Assembly (NCBI GenBank): GCA_014796735.1
Contig: JAAVIG010000124.1
Location: 1 to 11,969 of the forward strand
Source: Oscillospiraceae bacterium
GTDB taxonomy: Bacteria > Bacillota > Clostridia > Oscillospirales > Ruminococcaceae
DNA: 11,969 bases
Reading direction: 5' to 3'
Shown: positions 1-6,775 of the stretch, in pieces
Numbering within the stretch: position 1 is the stretch's first letter
How the letters are laid out: every line of letters begins with the position of its first letter
Program-made: the position numbers and the translations under genes
The notes under the pieces: model-generated
Told to the model about the DNA's origin: nothing
What the model saw: the letters and a program-made list of their open reading frames with translations, nothing else
The model's database searches: none

Positions 1-2
1 AT

Positions 3-134
3 AAAATAACTCAGCGAAGCACGGCTCATTATTTTTATTTGTATTATGATTCGAACTCTCTAATAGATTCAAAAAAATTGATTGAAGCTATTTTTAAACT
101 TTTGGAGGAAATTATAAATATAGATCACATTTAA
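3..134 (+). CDS. C-terminal fragment of an unknown protein
   Basis: An open frame enters from the left edge and runs 43 codons to TAA at 132-134, giving a tail rich in Tyr, Leu, Ile and Lys (for example HYFYLYYDSNSL, then a helical KLIEAIFKLLEEI). The start and most of the protein lie outside the window, so no family can be named. The 26-bp repeat follows 57 bases after the stop and a hairpin follows that, as would suit the end of a transcription unit. The frame is short and AT-rich, so a chance open frame cannot be excluded. Confidence 0.5.
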   Translation, partial: KITQRSTAHYFYLYYDSNSLIDSKKLIEAIFKLLEEIINIDHI

Positions 135-191
135 AAAGGCAAATCCATTTTTCTAATTAAAGTTTTTATTAACATTAATGATAAGGAATAT

Positions 192-217
192 AGTCTGAAT
201 AACGAACCGTGTAAATG
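192..217 (+). repeat. 26-bp direct repeat, copy 1
   Basis: Reads AGTCTGAATAACGAACC followed by GTGTAAATG. It matches 25 of 26 bases with the copy at 11853-11878 and 23 of 26 with the copy at 11028-11053, all in the same orientation. It lies between the end of the leftmost frame and the hairpin at 242-270. It may be a recombination or attachment site, or a duplicated gene end. Confidence 0.8.
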
Positions 218-241
218 CGTGTAAATGTAAATATTATAAAA

Positions 242-270
242 TTTAAGGTCACCCATCCAGTGACCTTAAA
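242..270. terminator. bidirectional hairpin terminator downstream of the recombinase
   Basis: Perfect 11-bp stem TTTAAGGTCAC / GTGACCTTAAA with a 7-base loop. The stem ends in A/T runs on both sides, so it could end transcription both leftward from the recombinase (stop at 287-289) and rightward from the leftmost frame. A near-identical stem lies at 10993-11023. Confidence 0.75.
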
Positions 271-286
271 ATTATGGAAGTACAAT

Positions 287-1769
287 TTACCGCACCGCTT
301 CAAACTCCGGCTCCCACATTATAGTAGTGCTCCCCACAAAATCCCCATTCATTTCAAAATGCACATCAATCGACTTATCCTCATTCTGATGAATGGTTAC
401 CGATTTTACTAGCATTCGCAGGTTTGCATCGGATATTTCGCCTTGCGAAAGCACCTCATCAAGCAGCATTGAAGTGCTTTTTAAAAGCTCCTGTCGTTGC
501 TTACACACCTTGTCATATTCATGACATTCAGAGATTTTATTTTCCAGTAACTCTATTTCCCTTTCACGTTTTTCAATCATACTGTTGTAAAATTCCGAGC
601 GTGATTTGTCGGTAATTCGCTCCATTATCAAATCCTCGATCTGTTGTTTCAGTGCGAGGATTTTTTCATTATACTGCTGTGTTTTCATTTCATAGGCAGG
701 TTTACGTTTTATCCATTCTTTGACTATGCTATCGTACTTTTCACTCTCTGAAACTATCCTCTCACGTAAACTTTGCACTTCATCGTATATCAATCTGTCA
801 AGCTGACTTTCCCTAATGCGGTGAGGAGTGCAGTATTGTTTTCCGTAACGGTGGTTGCTGTTGCAGGTATATTCAACATATTCCCTTCCCTGCCACTTTC
901 TGATTTTGGCTATGAGATGTGAGCCGCATTCGGCACATTTTATCAGTCCTGAGTACCTATGTAGCTTTCTCCCACCGTTTGATCTTGGATTGATTTTTGA
1001 GCGCTGCTTGAGTAAAAATTGAGCCTGTTCCCATGTGTGTAGGTCTATGATTGGCTCGCAAAAATTCTCGTGTCTGTATTGTTCTTCGATTGGGATAAAG
1101 GTTTTTGTTTTATAAATTTTACTGGTAACGGTCTTATGATTTACCAACGTTCCGATGTACAATTCGTTGCAAAGCAGTCGTTTTACTGCCGTTTGAACCC
1201 ACAAATATTTTTTAGAAATGCTTGGTTTCCAGTCGGCAAGCTTTCTGTTTTGGTAGTATTCGGGAGAGCGTATTCCTCTCTCATTCATTAGTCGGGCTAT
1301 CGTAGTAAGTCCATATCCTTCAACATAAAGTCTGAATACCTCTTGAACATATTCGGAAGTTTCTTTATCGATTTCTACTGTTCCCGTATTCTTATCAAGG
1401 TAATATCCCATGGGAAGTGACAGAACAAGCCCATTATTTTTCTGCTTTTGTCTGATTCCCGCTTTGACCTTTCGGCTTATATCCTTAGCATAAAAGTCGT
1501 TGAATATCTGCTTGAAGCCTATTAGTAAATCGTCGTTTTCATTGGTAGTATCAATGCCCTCTGTGACTGAAATCACCTTGACATTGTTTTCCCGCAGGTG
1601 GTCAATAAATAGAGCAGTTTGTGTTCTGTGCCTACCCAATCGGGATAAATCTTTTACAAGCACCACATCAATTAAGCTCTCGCTTACCGCTTGTTCCATC
1701 TCGGCTACTGTACCTAATTTAATTTTCAGCCGTCACTGCTGTCACTTGTTCCGATTTAGTTCGTCCAAT
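287..1769 (-). pseudogene. large serine recombinase, N-terminally deleted
   Basis: The intact frame (Met at 1697-1699) encodes 470 residues. It begins only 15 residues before the motif VVLVKDLSRLGRH of the resolvase catalytic domain. The Recombinase domain follows (about residues 105-200, with GLTTIARLMNERGI), then a zinc beta-ribbon with CAEC and later Cys residues (about 255-295), and a long coiled coil (about 320-420). In large serine recombinases roughly 60 more N-terminal residues carry the catalytic Ser (Y-x-R-x-S motif); these are missing. Upstream, a strong AAGGAGG (1778-1784) precedes codons reading G-R-T-K-S-E-Q-V-T-A-V-T-A, which resemble the usual start of such recombinases. That frame opens with ATT (1767-1769) instead of ATG and stops after E-N. 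The catalytic stretch between the two pieces is therefore deleted, or two recombinases have been joined. It is almost certainly inactive. The stop lies 16 bases from the terminator at 242-270. Confidence 0.85.
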
Positions 1770-1805
1770 AAAATTGTCCTCCTTGTAAGGTTATTTGCAT
1801 AAGAA

Positions 1806-1835
1806 AAAATCCCAACCGGTTAAGGCGGGGATTTT
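1806..1835 (-). terminator. hairpin between the PIN toxin and recombinase genes
   Basis: Stem AAAATCCC / GGGATTTT (8 bp) around a 14-base loop that itself contains AACCGGTT. Read leftward it is followed by a T-rich run, as in an intrinsic terminator. It lies about 140 bases after the toxin stop and about 20 bases before the recombinase ribosome binding site, so it could end the toxin-antitoxin transcript or act as a leader hairpin of the recombinase. Confidence 0.6.
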
Positions 1836-1973
1836 GTCCTCTATATACTACCGACATAAGGAAAACAAAATATTCCATCCGTGAAAAGAATTTTTAATTT
1901 TTGTGCAGTTGTATAAAAATCTATAATATCATTCGGTAATTTTCAAAAGTCGCCAATATTTCTTATATGACAA

Positions 1974-2387
1974 CTACATAGACATATCTAAAAACTCCGT
2001 TGGAGAAAGAACCTCTATTCCAAAATTTTCAAAGTCTTTTTTATTGCGTGTGATAATATAATTACAGTTATTAGAATTTGCGCAGACTGAAATAAGGCAG
2101 TCCTCAAAGTCCTTTGCCTTTTTCTGAAAAGCAGTAAGGACATCATTATTGGTCACATCACATACTTTAACAATTTCAAGCAGTTTTCCGACAGCGTTAT
2201 ATGCAAGCTCGGTGCTGTGAGTATATTTTCTTACAAGATAAAAAATATCTGTTACAGACGATGCCGAAACAAATCCGTTAATGCGATGTTCTTCACACAT
2301 AGACAAAATTTTGTATGACTCCTCTACAAAGTTTTCCCTTTCAAGCAAAACGTCAAGGATAACATTGGTGTCAATCATTACCTTCAT
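1974..2387 (-). CDS. PIN-domain toxin (VapC-like ribonuclease)
   Basis: 137 residues, the usual PIN toxin length. The acidic sites of the PIN nuclease fold are visible: D6 in MIDTN, D47 in SVTDIFY, the DFED cluster at 93-96, and D118 in the TRNKKDF motif. PIN toxins of this type are Mg-dependent ribonucleases that stop translation when free of antitoxin. The start overlaps the antitoxin gene by 17 bases, a typical coupled toxin-antitoxin layout, so both are read from the promoter at 2629-2657. No membrane segment or signal peptide is seen. The second acidic position is Asp where many VapC proteins have Glu, a conservative change. The RNA target cannot be predicted. Within this window the pair may stabilise the surrounding accessory region. 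Confidence 0.88.
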   Translation of the reverse strand: MKVMIDTNVILDVLLERENFVEESYKILSMCEEHRINGFVSASSVTDIFYLVRKYTHSTELAYNAVGKLLEIVKVCDVTNNDVLTAFQKKAKDFEDCLISVCANSNNCNYIITRNKKDFENFGIEVLSPTEFLDMSM

Positions 2388-2598
2388 ATCTCAAAATGCG
2401 CTCCTCTCTAAGTGAGTCAAGGTCTAAATCCTGAGGGGCGTTTTTCAGCAGTCCACGAAGAGAGTCGACCGCAGAAACCTGTGGATTTACAACCTTTGCT
2501 ACGGTTTTTCCATTTTTGGTAATAAAAATATCTTCTTTGGCTATAAGCTCAAGATATTTTCCAAAGTTTGTTTTAAACTCGGTAGCTGTTACGATCAT
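2371..2598 (-). CDS. Phd/YefM-family antitoxin
   Basis: 75 residues. The N-terminus MIVTATEFKTNFGKYLEL and the following FITKNGKTVAKVV strand pattern are typical of the Phd/YefM DNA-binding fold. The C-terminal half (SLRGLLKNAPQDLDLDSLREER) is acidic, as expected of the flexible tail that binds and blocks the toxin. It is the first gene of the leftward operon, with AGGAGG about 9 bases before the ATG at 2596-2598. Antitoxins of this family usually repress their own promoter, and inverted TTCGATTT half-sites lie over this one. The end overlaps the PIN toxin start. Confidence 0.9.
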   Translation of the reverse strand: MIVTATEFKTNFGKYLELIAKEDIFITKNGKTVAKVVNPQVSAVDSLRGLLKNAPQDLDLDSLREERILRYEGND

Positions 2599-2628
2599 TG
2601 AAGTGTCCTCCTTTTTCTATTTAAATAT

Positions 2629-2668
2629 ATTATATTCGATTTTTTGCAATTTGTCAATATAAATCGAA
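2629..2668 (-). promoter_or_regulatory. toxin-antitoxin promoter with overlapping inverted-repeat operator
   Basis: Read leftward, TTGACA (2652-2657) and TATAAT (2629-2634) are separated by exactly 17 bases, a perfect sigma-A promoter. An inverted repeat TTCGATTT (2635-2642) / AAATCGAA (2661-2668) abuts the -10 and flanks the -35. A further ATTCGAT lies upstream at 2697-2703. This layout suits autorepression by the Phd/YefM antitoxin; the binding itself is inferred. Confidence 0.8.
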
Positions 2669-2777
2669 CGATATTACAAAATTACACTATATTTTCATTC
2701 GATTTTTGGTTTAAAAAATATCAATGTGTTTTTCCGAATTTGAAACGAATTATTTATAAATATTTATGACTATTCAC

Positions 2778-2806
2778 TTGACAAAAATAAACACAAAGAC
2801 TATAAT
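2778..2806 (+). promoter_or_regulatory. sigma-A promoter of the TehB-like methyltransferase
   Basis: TTGACA (2778-2783) and TATAAT (2801-2806) with a 17-base spacer, both perfect consensus. The start codon lies 30 bases downstream behind TAGGAGG. Confidence 0.85.
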
Positions 2807-2836
2807 AAAATAATCAATTTTGTAGGAGGCAACAAT

Positions 2837-3451
2837 ATGAAAAAAATGATTCCGTTCTGGGAAGAAGCATATCAAAACGATGATATTATGGCCTTCCCTA
2901 TCGAACCAAACAATACACTGAAAGAGTATGAACATCTCCTCAGCAAGCATGCCGCTGTTCTTGAAGCAGGCTGCGGCGAAGGGCAAAATGTTTTGTACCT
3001 TGCTAAACAGGGCTTTCATAATATCGACGCTTTTGATATTTCAGAAGCCGGTATTGCCAAACTGAAAAAGCTTTGCGAATTTAACAATGTTAATATAAAT
3101 GCGTTTGTAAGGGATTTGGCAAATTATGAATTTGAGAAAAAATACGATCTGGTAATGTCATTTGCAACCTTATGTTTTTTGGAAAAAAGCGTGTGGCGGC
3201 AATTTATTGCTAATGCCAAAGAAAACACGAATATCGGCGGTATTCATATCATGCATATTTTCACCGACAAAGTTCCCGCTTCTCCCGATATTGCGCCTTT
3301 TGCCGTTGGATTGGCATATGACGGAGAATTCAATGAACTGTATAACGATTGGGAGATATTGAGTTTTCAATCCTATACTTTTGAAGACGAACATCCCGGT
3401 GTGCCTAAGCATCTTCATGCAGTCAATAAAATCGTTGCACAAAAAAAGTAA
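2837..3451 (+). CDS. TehB-like SAM-dependent methyltransferase
   Basis: 204 residues, close to the length of TehB-type class I methyltransferases. SAM-binding motif I is VLEAGCGEGQN (41-51). The acidic residue after strand 2 is in DAFDIS (65-70), motif II-like VRDL is at 91-94, and YDLVMSFATLCFLEK (103-117) fills the motif IV region. The C-terminal EHPGVPKHLHAVNKIVA matches the closing strands of TehB relatives. TehB proteins methylate tellurite, selenium species or other small toxic nucleophiles in the cytoplasm; the true substrate here is unknown. TAGGAGG lies 8 bases before the ATG, and the gene has its own consensus promoter. It stands alone, closed off downstream by the foldback element at 3491. 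It could equally be a methyltransferase acting on a drug or metabolite. Confidence 0.85.
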   Translation: MKKMIPFWEEAYQNDDIMAFPIEPNNTLKEYEHLLSKHAAVLEAGCGEGQNVLYLAKQGFHNIDAFDISEAGIAKLKKLCEFNNVNINAFVRDLANYEFEKKYDLVMSFATLCFLEKSVWRQFIANAKENTNIGGIHIMHIFTDKVPASPDIAPFAVGLAYDGEFNELYNDWEILSFQSYTFEDEHPGVPKHLHAVNKIVAQKK

Positions 3452-3490
3452 AGTAACGGCTCTGACCTCATTTCCTTTGACAGTATCTAA

Positions 3491-3581
3491 TACTAATCCT
3501 TTTTAAAACTGTTGGATTAGTGTTTAGGGTGCAACCCTTTTTAAACTATGAATTTTTCCATAGTTTAAAAAGGGATTGATA
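3491..3581. mobile_element. MITE-like foldback element, copy A
   Basis: 91 bp with imperfect terminal inverted repeats: TACTAATCC at the left, GGGATTGATA at the right. TAA flanks both sides (3488-3490 and 3582-3584). Inside is a perfect 16-bp stem (CCCTTTTTAAACTATG and its complement) around an 8-base loop. The left half is nearly identical to that of 4691-4782. There is no reading frame inside. It sits between the TehB-like gene and the promoter of the XRE-methyltransferase gene. Confidence 0.75.
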
Positions 3582-3614
3582 TAAACAGTTGATTTCATGT
3601 TGCCAAACTGTTGG

Positions 3615-3643
3615 TTGATTTTGTTCCCAAGTTATGCTATCAT
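3615..3643 (+). promoter_or_regulatory. probable promoter of the XRE-methyltransferase gene
   Basis: TTGATT (3615-3620) and TATCAT (3638-3643) with a 17-base spacer, each close to consensus. The start codon follows 28 bases later, behind AAAGGGGG. Confidence 0.6.
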
Positions 3644-3671
3644 AGTGATAGAAATACAAAGGGGGTACTGC

Positions 3672-4646
3672 ATGATGTCCATAGGCAGAACGATCAAAAA
3701 ATTAAGAACAATAAACAGGATCAGTCAAAAAGAAATGTCCGAAAAATTAAGCGTATCTTGCCAGACCATCAGTAAATGGGAAACAGGAAGATCATATCCG
3801 GACATTGAAAAACTCCCTGAGATCGCCGACTTTTTTCATGTAACCATAGATACTTTATTTCAAGGAAATGTAGAAGATTTTAACGAAACATTAACAAATG
3901 CGGAAAGAGGCTATTTGGAAGAAAACAGGACAGGGTGGGATCAGAGTATCTCAAAGGATTGGAACGGGACCATTCTGCCTAATTACGGTCCATATACGCC
4001 TTGTGAAGATGAATTAAAATTATTTGGTAATATGAAAGATAAAGCGGTATTGGAGCTTGCCTGCGGAAATGGCAGATCTTTATTATACCAGGCGGAACAA
4101 GGGGCAAAGGAATTGTATGGTTTGGATATCTCAGAAATACAAATTGCAGACGCAAAAAAGAAATTTGCGGATAAGCATATAAATGCAAAGTTATTTATTT
4201 CCCCTATGGAAATAAACCCGGGGATCCCGTTTCACCATTTTGACTATGTATATTCCATATACGGAATTGGCTGGTCTCAGGACATCAACAAAGTATTTTC
4301 TTTAGTTTCAAGATACCTGAAAGCAAACGGGATTTTTATTTTTTCATGGGATAACCCGTTGCTTCCTTGTTTGGAAAGTCAAAACGGTCAGTATGTATTG
4401 AGCCGATCCTATGAAGAAGAACAAATGATCCGCATCAAGAAATTTGGCATGGAAATGAATTTGCGGAATTGGAAAATATCCTCCTATATCAATGCACTGA
4501 TCAATAACGGTATGGAAATAGAAAAATTTGTGGAATCATCAGCTCATTATGACAGAAACGCAGAATATTCCGAGAGATATTATTCTGCACACAGAGCCGC
4601 ACTGATCAATCACTCTTTTGTTATCAAAGCAAGAAAAAGGCATTGA
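3672..4646 (+). CDS. XRE-family HTH fused to a class I methyltransferase
   Basis: 324 residues from ATG 3672, chosen because AAAGGGGG (3658-3665) lies 6 bases upstream. The next ATG (3675) is equally possible, and a longer frame from 3597 has no ribosome binding site and would run through the promoter. Residues 4-64 form an XRE/Cro helix-turn-helix (GRTIKKLRTINRISQKEMSEKL, then VSCQTISKWETGRSYPD). Residues about 118-225 are a Rossmann methyltransferase with motif I VLELACGNGRS (126-136), acidic LDIS (151-154) and FDYVYSIYGIGW (190-201). Such fusions are known in Clostridia but their substrate is unclear. They may modify a small molecule and sense it through the HTH, or regulate their own gene. 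It lies between foldback elements A and B, so it could move as a unit with them. Confidence 0.85.
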   Translation: MMSIGRTIKKLRTINRISQKEMSEKLSVSCQTISKWETGRSYPDIEKLPEIADFFHVTIDTLFQGNVEDFNETLTNAERGYLEENRTGWDQSISKDWNGTILPNYGPYTPCEDELKLFGNMKDKAVLELACGNGRSLLYQAEQGAKELYGLDISEIQIADAKKKFADKHINAKLFISPMEINPGIPFHHFDYVYSIYGIGWSQDINKVFSLVSRYLKANGIFIFSWDNPLLPCLESQNGQYVLSRSYEEEQMIRIKKFGMEMNLRNWKISSYINALINNGMEIEKFVESSAHYDRNAEYSERYYSAHRAALINHSFVIKARKRH

Positions 4647-4690
4647 ACATGTTACCGAGTGTTATACGAGCAGCAAGTTTCTATGTGTAA

Positions 4691-4782
4691 TACTAATCCC
4701 TTTTAAAACTGTTGGATTAGTGTTTAGGGTGTAATCCCTTTTTAAACTGTTTACAACTCGGCAGTTTAAAAAGGGATTAGTA
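4691..4782. mobile_element. MITE-like foldback element, copy B
   Basis: 92 bp with terminal inverted repeats TACTAATCCC / GGGATTAGTA continuing into TTTTAAAACTG / CAGTTTAAAA. TAA flanks both sides (4688-4690 and 4783-4785). A perfect 18-bp inner stem (TAATCCCTTTTTAAACTG and its complement) encloses a 12-base loop. Four segments can pair in alternative ways (1:2, 3:4, 1:4). It is homologous to 3491-3581, with the same left half and a different loop. It encodes nothing. Confidence 0.78.
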
Positions 4783-4786
4783 TAAT
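4758..4786 (+). promoter_or_regulatory. possible promoter formed by the right end of foldback element B
   Basis: A perfect TATAAT (4781-4786) spans the junction of the element end and the flanking TAA. A weak -35, TCGGCA, lies 17 bases upstream inside the element. It would drive the broken phosphatase gene and the following operon. The weak -35 makes this tentative. Confidence 0.4.
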
Positions 4787-4825
4787 ACTTTTTTAAAAGG
4801 ACAAGTATAAGGAGGATCTTCCATT

Positions 4826-5386
4826 ATGGCATTATTTTATCTCATCAGGCATGGAGAGCCGATTTAGGACAATATGCTCGAAAAAGGATTTTGGGGATTT
4901 GGGAGAGATTTCGCTCCTTTATCTGAAAAAGGAATAGAACAGGCCGAAATTACAGCAAAAGATATTCGCCTTAAAAGTGCCGAGATCATTGTATCATCTC
5001 CCTACACAAGGGCAATGCAGACCGCCCAAATAATTTCAAGAGAAACAGGGATACATGTTGAGGTAGATATCGATCTGCATGAATGGATACCCGATCAGGA
5101 TAATTTATATGAAACATCAGAGGAAAGCTTTGCGCTGGCGAGAGAATTTACAAAATTCAAAGGCGAGTATCCTATCGGTGAAAAACGCAGATGGGAATCA
5201 CTTAGCAGCATGAGGGAGAGAATGGGACGTGCGGCAGATAAGTACGCAGATCGTGACAAGGTTATTTTTGTGGGTCACGGAATGGCTTTTCGTTGTCTGA
5301 CATATATTGAAAAAATGCGACCTGCCGAAATAATCGAATGCACATACCGAAAAGGGCAGGCAGATTGTGAGTATTCATTTACTTAG
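4826..5386 (+). pseudogene. histidine phosphatase with in-frame amber codon
   Basis: The gene starts with GGAGG (4811-4815) 10 bases before ATG 4826 and reads MALFYLIRHGEPI, which contains the catalytic RHG motif with its phospho-accepting His9. Codon 14 is TAG (4865-4867). The same frame then runs open to TAG at 5384-5386 with the rest of a histidine phosphatase: LSEKGIEQA, SSPYTRAMQTAQII (phosphate-pocket Arg), DLHEW (acid) and VIFVGHGMAFR (second catalytic His). The full reading would be 186 codons, normal for the family. A downstream ATG at 4874 has no ribosome binding site and its product would lack the RHG motif, so reinitiation cannot restore activity. The likely cause is a single-base nonsense mutation (for example TGG to TAG), although amber readthrough or a sequencing error is possible. 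It is the first gene of the operon with the HAD, GNAT and phosphorylase genes. Confidence 0.85.
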
Positions 5387-5436
5387 AAGATATTTCTATA
5401 ATGATCGCACAGGAAACAGAGGAGGAAATGTTAAAA

Positions 5437-6153
5437 ATGCTATTTGAAAAAAAGATAAAAGGAATAAAGGCTGTTGGTTTTGATGTGGGACATACCCTTA
5501 TTAAATATAAAAATCCGCTAAACTGGCAGGGACTTTATCGTTCGGGGCTGGAACATGCTGCCGCTGCTTCCGGTGTTGCTTTATCGGAGGATATGATCTT
5601 ATCGGCAACAGAAGTTCTTTTAAAGTATAACACCAGAGTGAACTATCGGGAATGGGAAACTACTTCCGATAATATCTTTAATGAAATATTAACCCGGTGG
5701 GGGATACAGACGGATCTGTATAATTTTAAATACGGTTTTTATTCTTTTTTCAAAGCCGATGCCGAGCCATATCCTGAAACCATTGACACAATGAAAAAAC
5801 TAAAACAGCATGGGATAAAAATAGGAATTTTAACAGATGTTGCCTATGGAATGGATAATGAATTTTCTTTAGAGGATATTTCCGTTCTATCCGATTTCAT
5901 TGATATTGCTATCACCTCTGTCGATGTTGGTTTTAGAAAACCAAACTCGGCAGGATATTTGAAACTGCTTGATTCTCTGGCGATTTGTCCTGATGACATG
6001 ATATTTATCGGCGATGAAGAAAAGGACATTATCGGTGCTAAAAAACTTGGAATTGCTTCTGCTCTTATTAACAGAAGTAAAGAAATAAAGGACTTTGGAC
6101 AAGATCATACATTTGGATCTTTAAGTGAGATTTTTTCTGTTTTGGATTTATAA
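5437..6153 (+). CDS. HAD-superfamily hydrolase
   Basis: 238 residues from ATG 5437, chosen because AGAGGAGG (5418-5425) lies 11 bases before it. An in-frame ATG at 5401 would place that site inside the gene, and ATG 5428 is too close to it. The HAD motifs are in order: FDVGHTL with nucleophile Asp16, ILTD (motif II), the Lys of FRKPNSAGY (motif III), and IFIGDEEKDIIGAKKLG (motif IV, Mg-binding acids). A helical cap lies between motifs I and II, as in HAD type C1 phosphatases. The usual second Asp of motif I (Asp+2, general acid) is Gly here, so ordinary phosphatase activity is not assured. It lies 50 bases after the broken phosphatase and ahead of the GNAT gene. The substrate is unknown. Confidence 0.85.
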   Translation: MLFEKKIKGIKAVGFDVGHTLIKYKNPLNWQGLYRSGLEHAAAASGVALSEDMILSATEVLLKYNTRVNYREWETTSDNIFNEILTRWGIQTDLYNFKYGFYSFFKADAEPYPETIDTMKKLKQHGIKIGILTDVAYGMDNEFSLEDISVLSDFIDIAITSVDVGFRKPNSAGYLKLLDSLAICPDDMIFIGDEEKDIIGAKKLGIASALINRSKEIKDFGQDHTFGSLSEIFSVLDL

Positions 6154-6210
6154 AAATGACCAATAACTGGAGAGTCTGATTTATTGCTTTAATGATCAGG
6201 AGGTATTTCT

Positions 6211-6729
6211 ATGATAATTGCGAAAGAATTTACTGAACAAGATAAAGAGCAATTACTTGATATGGTCAATGAAATAAGTGAATACAATGCGGATTTTGAA
6301 GGTTTGGATATTATAAGGAGCATTGAAGATTATGATCTGTTCCTAAAGAAATTAGAAAAATGGAAGCATCAGGAACAGATAAGCCCCAACTGTTCGCCTC
6401 AAACAACTTTTGGCGTATTCGATAATGAAACACTGATAGGCGGTTTTGTTCTGAGACATGTATTAAAGGGTTCGTTAATCGATCATGGAGGAAATATCGG
6501 TTATTTAGTCAGACCAAGTAAAAGAAAAATGGGATATGGAAAGATACTATTGAAACTTGCATTGGAAAAAGCAAAAGATATGGGGCTTAAAAAAGTTTTA
6601 GTGACTTGCAGAAATGACAATATCGGTTCGGTAAAGGTTATAGAATCCAATAGCGGAAAATATGAAAATGACTATTATGACAAAAGCTTAGGAAAAAACT
6701 ATAGGCGATATTGGATTGAATGGGAATAA
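6211..6729 (+). CDS. GNAT-family N-acetyltransferase
   Basis: 172 residues, the usual length for a single GNAT domain. Strand beta4 and the acetyl-CoA pyrophosphate loop appear as NIGYLVRPSKRKMGYGKILLKLAL (95-117), with the RxxGYG signature. LKKVLVTCRNDNIGSVKVIESNSG (about 125-148) matches motif B, where the Asn and Ser-Val-Lys-Val-Ile helix are typical. AGGAGG lies 7 bases before the ATG. Such proteins acetylate small amines, antibiotics or protein ends using acetyl-CoA in the cytosol. The acceptor is not predictable from sequence. It is the third gene of the 4826-7585 operon, 57 bases after the HAD gene and 46 before the phosphorylase. Confidence 0.88.
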   Translation: MIIAKEFTEQDKEQLLDMVNEISEYNADFEGLDIIRSIEDYDLFLKKLEKWKHQEQISPNCSPQTTFGVFDNETLIGGFVLRHVLKGSLIDHGGNIGYLVRPSKRKMGYGKILLKLALEKAKDMGLKKVLVTCRNDNIGSVKVIESNSGKYENDYYDKSLGKNYRRYWIEWE

Positions 6730-6775
6730 TTGACACATGACAAATATCAACCAATAATTTATCGGAGAAAACTTT

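Noticed and set aside
3597..3671. N-terminal extension of the XRE-methyltransferase starting at 3597.
   Set aside because: There is no ribosome binding site, it covers the promoter, and the HTH begins normally just after ATG 3672.
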